This document shows, piece by piece, positions 30,988-35,961 of a stretch of DNA of 35,961 nt (position 1 is its first letter; every line of letters starts with the position of its first letter). The stretch lies in the NCBI RefSeq assembly GCF_002332425.1, contig NZ_NRGS01000021.1:1-35961 (forward strand). The letters run 5' to 3'. Origin of the DNA: Brachybacterium alimentarium (GTDB lineage Bacteria; Actinomycetota; Actinomycetes; Actinomycetales; Dermabacteraceae). A program made the position numbers and the translations under genes. The notes beneath the pieces were generated by a model, which was not told where the DNA came from, did no database searches, and saw nothing but the letters and a program-made list of their open reading frames with translations.

Positions 30988-32517
30988 TCAATCGGTGCCG
31001 GGCGCGACGGCCATCTCCAGGACCTCCAGTCCGGAATCGGGGTGCGTGCCGGTGCGCAGCTCGTAGGCCACCTCGCCCAGCTGTGCCCGTTGCCCTGCGA
31101 CCGGCGCCGCGCCGACCTTCTCGGTGCACTCGACCAGCATCCGGTTCAGACGGTCGCGGAGCTCGGCCTGCGAGAGCCTCGGGGCGGAGAACTGCACCTC
31201 GACCCCGTCGAGCGCCCTGAGCCCGTGCGTGCGCACGGCGGGACGACCATCGGCCAGAGGCTCGGGGTGCACCCGGCAGGTGGTGGGCAGCTCCGCCTCG
31301 ATATCGGCGAGGAACTGCTCGGGCAGGGCCACATGTCGCTGATGGGGCAGCCAGATCGCGGCCGCCTTCCCCGCCTCGGCCAGCATCGCCGCCATGGCCG
31401 CGGCTCCCGTGACGGTCGCGCCGTCTCCCGGGCGCTCCGGGGAGATCGTGAGCACGGTGGCATGGTGCGCGACGGCCTCGCGCAGTGCTCCCTCCTCGCG
31501 CAGTGCTCCCTGCCCGCTCGAGGCGCCATGCCCGTGTAGGGCGAGGTCCTCCTCCAGGGCCGACGGTGCGAACCGGCCGCCCACTCGCCATCGCAGCGGC
31601 TCCGGCCCGATCGGCAGCACGAACTCATCGATGCCCTGGGCGCCGAGCTGCTCCGCCAGGTTCGGCAGCACCCCGTCGAGCACCTGGCCCAGATGCTCGG
31701 CCGGCTCCCGCAGCAGCACGTGCAGACGCCACGGCGCCGGCCCGTCGGCCGCTGCATCGCGCCCCGGATCGACGACGGCGGTGACCCCCGCCTGCTCCCA
31801 CCGGCCCAGCAGCATGTCCCCGCCGGAAGGGACCGAGGCCTGCAGTGCGAGCTCCTCCGGGGTGGCCGGGAGCACCGCCAGCAGCTGCACCGGGCCCTGC
31901 GGGGTGGAGGCGTTCATGAGCTGGGGCGGATATCCGTAGGGCGGCCCGATCAGCGCTCCCGTGAACGGCACCGACTCGTCGCACGGCACGCCGTCGCGGG
32001 TGATGCTGTGGCCCCAGTCCAGCACCGAGCCGTCGGCCCCGGGGATCCGTGCGGTGTCCTTGAGCAGCTGCAGCGGCCAGGAGTTCGCCCCCGTCTCCAG
32101 GAGCTCCTGCTGCGGGGGATCGATCCCCGGCCATCCGGCGGGCAGCCCGAGGAGCAGTTCGAGCCGATACTCGCCGCCGCTCGAGCTGTCCGAGTCACCC
32201 GACGCGTTCGGGGCGTTCGAGGCATCCCAGTCGCCCGAGGCATCCGAGGCATCCGAGGCATCCGAGGCATCCGAGGCATCCGAGTCGCCCGAGGCGCCCG
32301 CGCCGCTCCCGATCGCGGAGCGCATAGGTCGCTCCGACAGCCCGAGCGTGACCAGCGTGGGATGAGGGACCTGCTCCGAGGGCGCGAAGACGGCCAGGTC
32401 CACGGGATGCTCCTGATCCACGGTCTCGGGGGCGATGACGTACTGGTCCCCGAGGAACTCCGTCAGGTGCGCCAGCAGCGCCTCGCGGCGTGCGGTCTCG
32501 TGCGGCGGGCGGCTCAT
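30988..32517 (-). CDS. SUFU-domain protein with DUF4261-like C-terminus
   Basis: 509 residues in two parts. Residues 1-230 resemble bacterial suppressor-of-fused domains: [14 protein letters not shown] at 52-65, [15 protein letters not shown] at 117-131, [14 protein letters not shown] at 147-160, then [11 protein letters not shown]. Residues about 240-505 resemble DUF4261 ([45 protein letters not shown]). A low-complexity loop of Ser/Asp/Ala at about 70-115 interrupts the SUFU part and is encoded by a perfect 9-bp repeat (32236-32280). There is no signal peptide or membrane helix. Bacterial SUFU domains often act as immunity proteins; no toxin gene is next to it. Domain calls are from memory of consensus patterns. 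Confidence 0.7.
   Translation of the reverse strand: MSRPPHETARREALLAHLTEFLGDQYVIAPETVDQEHPVDLAVFAPSEQVPHPTLVTLGLSERPMRSAIGSGAGASGDSDASDASDASDASDASGDWDASNAPNASGDSDSSSGGEYRLELLLGLPAGWPGIDPPQQELLETGANSWPLQLLKDTARIPGADGSVLDWGHSITRDGVPCDESVPFTGALIGPPYGYPPQLMNASTPQGPVQLLAVLPATPEELALQASVPSGGDMLLGRWEQAGVTAVVDPGRDAAADGPAPWRLHVLLREPAEHLGQVLDGVLPNLAEQLGAQGIDEFVLPIGPEPLRWRVGGRFAPSALEEDLALHGHGASSGQGALREEGALREAVAHHATVLTISPERPGDGATVTGAAAMAAMLAEAGKAAAIWLPHQRHVALPEQFLADIEAELPTTCRVHPEPLADGRPAVRTHGLRALDGVEVQFSAPRLSQAELRDRLNRMLVECTEKVGAAPVAGQRAQLGEVAYELRTGTHPDSGLEVLEMAVAPGTD
32236..32289. repeat. 9-bp coding tandem repeat (CGAGGCATC), 5 copies plus variant
   Basis: Five perfect copies at 32236-32280 and a degenerate sixth. 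On the minus strand each encodes Asp-Ala-Ser, giving the (DAS)n loop of the SUFU-domain protein. Copy changes preserve the frame. Confidence 0.92.
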
Positions 32518-32678
32518 GGTGCCTCCGGGGTGGTCGGTGGGATCCGTGCAGGAACCATCCTCCCGCGGATCGCTCTCACCGGGGACGGTGGGGTGCGGTG
32601 GCGTCGGCCCCTACACTGGCGCGCGCATTCGCACCCGTATCGGCACCTGTTCCCGAACTGATTCCTGAGGTACTCGCG

Positions 32679-34100
32679 ATGGTCAACCTTCTCTGGGGCC
32701 TCGGCGGAATGGCAGGGCTCCTGCTGATCGCCTTCGCCCTGTCCAGCAACCGCCGGGCGATCCGGCTGCGCACCGTGATCGGAGCCCTCGCCCTCCAGGT
32801 GGGCTTCGGGGTGCTCGTCCTGTACTGGGGGCCCGGGCAATGGGCGCTCGGGAAGGTCTCGGCCGGTTTCCAGGCCGTCATCGACACCTCCGCGGAAGGC
32901 ATCAGCTTCCTGTTCGGCCCGCTGATCCCGGCCGACGGCGAGGGCAGCGTGTTCGCCCTCCAGGTGCTGCCGGTGATCATCTTCTTCGCCTCCCTGACCG
33001 CTGTGCTCTATCACTGGAAGATCCTTCCCAAGGTGGTCTCTCTGCTGGGCGGCGGCCTCGGCAAGCTGCTCGGCACCGGGTACGCGGAGTCCGTGAACGC
33101 CGCGGCCAACATCTTCGTGGGCCAGACCGAGGCACCCCTGGTGATCCGGCCCTACATCAAGCGCCTGTCCCGCTCGGGGCTGTTCGCCGTGATGGTCGGC
33201 GGGCTCTCGACCGTCGCCGGCTCGGTGCTGGTGGGCTACTCGCTGCTCGGCGCGCCGCTGGAATACCTGATCGCCGCGAGCTTCATGGCCGCCCCGGGCG
33301 CCCTGCTCATGGCGAAGATCCTGCTGCCGGAGGACGATCCCGACGCCCTGGCGCGAGAGGCCGCCCTGGTCGAAGCCAGCAGTACGCGCTCCGGGAGCCG
33401 CGGCACGCAGACCTCCCGCGTGGAGGGCACCACCGCCGAGGCCGCAGCGCCTCCGGCCGACGCCGCGCGCGCCACGGATATCGGCGTCACGGATGGCGGC
33501 GTCGCGAAGGCCGCTGAGGATGCTGAGGACGCCGAGGCACCCGAGGACGTTGAGGACACCGAGGACGACCTCGAGGAGATGCAGTACAGCAACGTCATCG
33601 ACGCCGCGGCGGGCGGCGCAGCCGACGGTCTCAAGCTCGCCGCGACCGTCGGCGCCATGCTGCTGGCCTTCATCTCGCTGATCGCCCTGATCAACCTGCT
33701 GCTGGGTACCGTCGGCGGTTGGTTCGGGGCCGGGGACCTGACCTTCCAGCAGATCCTCGGTTGGGTGTTCGCCCCGGTGATGGCGATGATCGGCGTGCCG
33801 TGGAACGAGGCCGTGAGCTCGGGGAGCTTCGTGGGCCAGAAGGTCGTGGTCAACGAGTTCGTCGCCTTCGCCGGTTTCGGCCCCCAGATCGACTCGTTCA
33901 GCCCGAAGACCGCAGCGATCACCACCTTCGCGCTCACCGGATTCGCGAACCTCAGCTCGCTGGGCATCCTGCTGGGCGGGCTCGGCGGCCTGGCCCCGAG
34001 CCGTCGCTCCGAGATCGCCCAGCTCGGCCTGAAGGCGATCCTCGGCGGCACCCTCGCGAACCTCATGAGCGCCGCGATCGCCGGGGTCCTGCTGGGCTGA
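32679..34100 (+). CDS. nupC: CNT-family concentrative nucleoside transporter
   Basis: 473-residue membrane transporter of the concentrative nucleoside family, importing nucleosides with H+ or Na+. Signatures: [13 protein letters not shown] at 147-159 and NEFVAF at 392-397; the last third ([20 protein letters not shown]) is typical. Between them, residues about 219-299 form a long hydrophilic insert, ending in a run of Glu/Asp ([18 protein letters not shown]), that makes it about 70 residues longer than common members. The ATG at 32679 has TGAGG eight bases upstream. A -10-like TACACT lies at 32612-32617. Confidence 0.9.
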   Translation: MVNLLWGLGGMAGLLLIAFALSSNRRAIRLRTVIGALALQVGFGVLVLYWGPGQWALGKVSAGFQAVIDTSAEGISFLFGPLIPADGEGSVFALQVLPVIIFFASLTAVLYHWKILPKVVSLLGGGLGKLLGTGYAESVNAAANIFVGQTEAPLVIRPYIKRLSRSGLFAVMVGGLSTVAGSVLVGYSLLGAPLEYLIAASFMAAPGALLMAKILLPEDDPDALAREAALVEASSTRSGSRGTQTSRVEGTTAEAAAPPADAARATDIGVTDGGVAKAAEDAEDAEAPEDVEDTEDDLEEMQYSNVIDAAAGGAADGLKLAATVGAMLLAFISLIALINLLLGTVGGWFGAGDLTFQQILGWVFAPVMAMIGVPWNEAVSSGSFVGQKVVVNEFVAFAGFGPQIDSFSPKTAAITTFALTGFANLSSLGILLGGLGGLAPSRRSEIAQLGLKAILGGTLANLMSAAIAGVLLG

Positions 34101-34103
34101 GAC

Positions 34104-34131
34104 GGGGCGGCCGGTGGAGGCCGGCCGCCCC
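34104..34131. terminator. Terminator hairpin between nupC-like and tenA genes
   Basis: Perfect 11-bp inverted repeat GGGGCGGCCGG (34104-34114) / CCGGCCGCCCC (34121-34131), loop TGGAGG. It fills the 40-bp gap between two convergent genes, so it is probably bidirectional. Confidence 0.8.
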
Positions 34132-34140
34132 GCCCGACGA

Positions 34141-34803
34141 TCAGCGCTCGTCGGCCGCCAGCGCCTGCTGCCAGAACTCGGCCTCGAGGCGGGCGGCGGT
34201 GCGGAACACGCCCAGCAGCTCCTCGAACCGCTGTGCGCTGAGCGAGCCCGACGACAGAGCGTCCAGCTGGGCGATGGCACGGCCGGCCGCCTGCTGGAAG
34301 TCGTCGCCCGCGTACTCGGAGATCCACGCCCCATAGGGATGGTCGGGCACGCGCTCCAGCTGCGGCTCGAGGCGCTCGCCGATCTCGGCGTAGCCGATCG
34401 TGCACGGGGCCAGCGCGACGTTCAGATCCAGCAGGTCACCGGCCTGCCCGCAGTCCAGCACGTACCGGGTGTACGCGACGGTCGCGAGCTTCTCCGGCGC
34501 CGACTCGACCGCCTCTCGGGGGATGCCCCACTCGCCGGTGAGGCGCAGGTGCAGATCCATCTCGGCGAGGATCGCCGAGAGGCCTCCGGCCGACGCGGTG
34601 AGGTCGGCCAGGGTGCGCGATTTGTAGGCGGCCAGCGCATTGGCGCGGGCGAACTGCACCAGGAACAGGTAATCCTGCACCAGGTAGTCCTGGAAGGCGG
34701 GCAGCGGCAGGGTGCCGGCACCGAGCTGCTCGACGAAGGCATGGTCGGTGTATGCCTCCCACTCGGGGAGGGCGGCGGCGCGGAGATCCTCGAACAGGCT
34801 CAT
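34141..34803 (-). CDS. tenA: Thiaminase II / aminopyrimidine aminohydrolase, TenA_C class
   Basis: 220-residue TenA hydrolysing aminopyrimidines to HMP for thiamin salvage. Catalytic features in Bacillus-like positions: Asp44 in YLVQDYLF, Cys134 in LAPCTIGYAEIG, and Glu207 in RLEAEFW. The Cys marks the TenA_C class. The ATG overlaps the stop of the preceding tenA-like gene (ATGA, 34800-34803), so both are made from one riboswitch-controlled mRNA. Confidence 0.93.
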   Translation of the reverse strand: MSLFEDLRAAALPEWEAYTDHAFVEQLGAGTLPLPAFQDYLVQDYLFLVQFARANALAAYKSRTLADLTASAGGLSAILAEMDLHLRLTGEWGIPREAVESAPEKLATVAYTRYVLDCGQAGDLLDLNVALAPCTIGYAEIGERLEPQLERVPDHPYGAWISEYAGDDFQQAAGRAIAQLDALSSGSLSAQRFEELLGVFRTAARLEAEFWQQALAADER

Positions 34804-35462
34804 CGGGCACCTCCGACGAACGGCGTCGAAGAGGACTGGTCGAAGAAGTCCAGCTCCAGCTGCACCGTGCGGTCGAAGAATGTGCGCGCGACCTCGGGGT
34901 TCGCGGGACCGACCTGGTCGAGCTCGCGGCGCAGGAAATCCACGAGGTCCACGAAGCCGGGGTTGTCATGCAGGGTGATCCACTCGGCGTGGACGAAGCT
35001 CTCCGGCAGCGGACGCGGCGCCGCGGCAGCCCAGTCCAGGTAGAGCCACTCGGTGACCAGGAGGACGGCCAGCACCGCGCCGTAGTCCCGGGTGTCCGCC
35101 GCCTCGTGGAACAGGGCGAGGAACCCGTCGGTCGCCGGGGTGTTCGGCACGTTCTGCCGGTCCTGCTCCGTGACGCCGAGCGCCTCGAAAGAGCGCAGGA
35201 AATAGGTGTTCTCGTCCCCGGCCACCTCGCCGACGAACTGCGCGAATCGCAGCCGTGCCTCGAACGTCCCTGCCGTGGCGATCGCGGCGCCGAGCAGCGC
35301 CAGGAAGCTGTCGAGGAAACGGTGGTCCTGGATCAGGTAGCCGGCCATCACCTCATCGGAGATCGTGCCGTCGTGCAGCTCGGCGACGAACCGGTGCTGC
35401 ACGGCGGATGTCCAGGTGGGTTCGCTGCCCTCGCGCAGGGAGTGGGTGAATGACGTGCTCAT
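34800..35462 (-). CDS. TenA-family protein, Cys-less (TenA_E-like)
   Basis: 220-residue TenA paralogue. Asp46 (YLIQDHRF) and the C-terminal Glu (QLELDFF) are kept, but the active-site Cys region reads LLVTEWLYLDW, with Thr/Glu in place of Cys, as in the TenA_E class linked to formyl-aminopyrimidine salvage. I chose ATG 35462, preceded by GAGGAGG with an 8-nt spacer. The frame runs on to 35552 only through the 7-bp repeat. It is first in the pair and lies about 300 nt downstream of a TPP riboswitch. Confidence 0.88.
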   Translation of the reverse strand: MSTSFTHSLREGSEPTWTSAVQHRFVAELHDGTISDEVMAGYLIQDHRFLDSFLALLGAAIATAGTFEARLRFAQFVGEVAGDENTYFLRSFEALGVTEQDRQNVPNTPATDGFLALFHEAADTRDYGAVLAVLLVTEWLYLDWAAAAPRPLPESFVHAEWITLHDNPGFVDLVDFLRRELDQVGPANPEVARTFFDRTVQLELDFFDQSSSTPFVGGAR

Positions 35463-35477
35463 CGGGGAGGCCTCCTC

Positions 35478-35526
35478 GGTGATCGGTGATCGGTGATCGG
35501 TGATCGGTGATCGGTGATCGGTGATC
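35478..35526. repeat. 7-bp tandem repeat (GGTGATC), 7 copies
   Basis: Seven perfect GGTGATC units in the leader of the tenA pair, starting 16 bp upstream of the ATG and directly abutting its ribosome site. On the mRNA strand it is GATCACC repeated. Confidence 0.93.
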
Positions 35527-35761
35527 GGATGGGCCGGGTGCGTCTCTCGCATCCCGGACGATCACGGGGCCGCCGACGAGCCGTTCGCGCGAAGAGGTGT
35601 CCTGCCGATGCGTGGCGTCGTGCGCGATGTGTGCGCCGGATGCCGGGCGCGGCATCCGGGACCGTGCAGGGCACCGGCGGTGCGCACGGTGTCGGATGCG
35701 GAGCACGGCAAAGGACCCTGAGCAGGGCATGACGGCGCGAGATGGTGCTGCGCTCATCCAT
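35527..35761 (-). other. Long mRNA leader between TPP riboswitch and tenA pair
   Basis: No supported gene. On the mRNA strand it contains two strong hairpins, one at 35661-35690 (outer arms ACCGTGC/GCACGGT with nested GCACC-GGC-GGTGC) and one at 35638-35657 (GGATGCC-GGGCGC-GGCATCC). These are candidates for the riboswitch expression platform. An open frame from an ATG at about 35761 begins MDERSTISRRHALL, faintly like a Tat signal, but then degenerates. Confidence 0.5.
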
Positions 35762-35836
35762 GACATCCCTCCGCGAGTGCGAGCTCGTTCAGGTTCGGCG
35801 GGTGTGTTCTCAGCCCCGGTGGGGCACCCCGTGTCG
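35762..35836 (-). ncRNA. TPP (thi-box) riboswitch
   Basis: Minus strand shows the thi-box landmarks in order: GACAC opening P1, GGGGTGCC, GGCTGAGAACACACCC (conserved CUGAGA), CCGAACCTGAACG (conserved ACCUGA), then GGAGGGATGTC closing P1. A TATGCT -10-like element (35844-35849) places transcription start at its 5' edge. It would shut off the tenA pair when thiamin pyrophosphate is abundant. Confidence 0.93.
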
Positions 35837-35843
35837 TCGCTCG

Positions 35844-35849
35844 AGCATA
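35844..35849 (-). promoter_or_regulatory. -10 element for the TPP-riboswitch transcript
   Basis: TATGCT on the minus strand, seven bases before the aptamer. No good -35 (weak TTCCCC 19 bp upstream). A perfect TTGACA further upstream (about 35948-35953) may belong to another start. Confidence 0.45.
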
Positions 35850-35961
35850 TCGCGGGCTCTCCGCGAACGGGGAAGCCTCCAGCGCACGAAGGTGATGCAG
35901 GGAGGGAACCGACCAGCGGGGAGCCTAAAAATGTCCCTCCCGCTCGATGTCAAGCTGTGTG

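Noticed and set aside
32514..34334. 600-codon minus-strand frame opposite the nucleoside transporter
   Set aside because: Antisense shadow of a recognisable CNT gene; its sequence is His/Glu/Gly/Arg-rich with no motif.
35463..35552. N-terminal extension of the TenA_E-like protein
   Set aside because: It is encoded by the GGTGATC repeat, whereas the ATG at 35462 has a strong GAGGAGG ribosome site and the normal family N-terminus.
35459..35761. Small gene directly after the TPP riboswitch (start MDERSTISRRHALL)
   Set aside because: The Tat-like start is followed by Arg/Pro-rich sequence and the 7-bp repeat; no ribosome site and no conserved domain. Kept only as a possible remnant.

Overview
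The window is a very GC-rich (about 70% by eye), densely coded stretch of chromosome from an actinobacterium. Actinobacterial-type L28, a set of cysteine-free ribosomal paralogues behind a Zur-type site, sugar ABC transporters without their own ATPase, and TTGACA/TANNNT promoters with several candidate leaderless starts all fit Micrococcales. The genus cannot be fixed from sequence alone; Brachybacterium/Dermabacteraceae is my best guess. I see no rRNA, tRNA, transposase, phage gene or CRISPR array.

Region 1 (1-7282), carbohydrate cluster A: a GH35 beta-galactosidase (+) faces an ABC sugar importer (LplB-type permease, LplC-type permease, Tat/lipoprotein binding protein, all -). A Gfo/Idh/MocA dehydrogenase (+) diverges from the importer across a shared promoter carrying a LacI-type palindrome. 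Region 2 (7298-9538): Nudix hydrolase, a truncated MazG-like gene overlapping its start, and a PheA/TfdB-type FAD monooxygenase. Region 3 (9731-12485), zinc-starvation ribosome island: L28, L33, S14, L31 and L36 form a minus-strand operon; a Zur-like box separates it from a divergent CobW-like protein that has lost its Walker A motif; a second type-B L31 follows. A third, strongly altered L31-like gene lies 10 kb away (22044-22349).

Region 4 (12704-19830), carbohydrate cluster B: one minus-strand operon reading lacI, permease, permease, binding protein, GH32 fructosidase, PfkB fructokinase, a self-contained uptake and breakdown route for sucrose or fructo-oligosaccharides. Neither sugar importer has a local ATPase, so a shared MsiK/UgpC-type ATPase elsewhere is inferred. 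Region 5 (19983-24314): an XRE-cupin regulator divergent from a CPYC thioredoxin-reductase-like flavoprotein, the L31-like gene, a repeat-rich gap, and a PadR/HAAS-membrane-protein pair. Region 6 (24491-29237): ArsR/SmtB regulator with a His-rich tail, then FecCD permease, binding protein, ATPase and methyltransferase, probably a metal or metal-chelate importer. Region 7 (29389-34100): TetR and alpha/beta hydrolase, a SUFU-domain protein with a DUF4261-like C-terminus, and a CNT nucleoside transporter. Region 8 (34141-35850): TPP riboswitch, long leader and a TenA_E-like/TenA_C pair for thiamin pyrimidine salvage.

Two whole-window patterns stand out. Short tandem repeats (6-23 bp units, unrelated to each other) sit repeatedly at gene ends, in leaders and in low-complexity protein segments. 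Long perfect hairpins occupy intergenic gaps; two of them share the core GAGCCGTGC.
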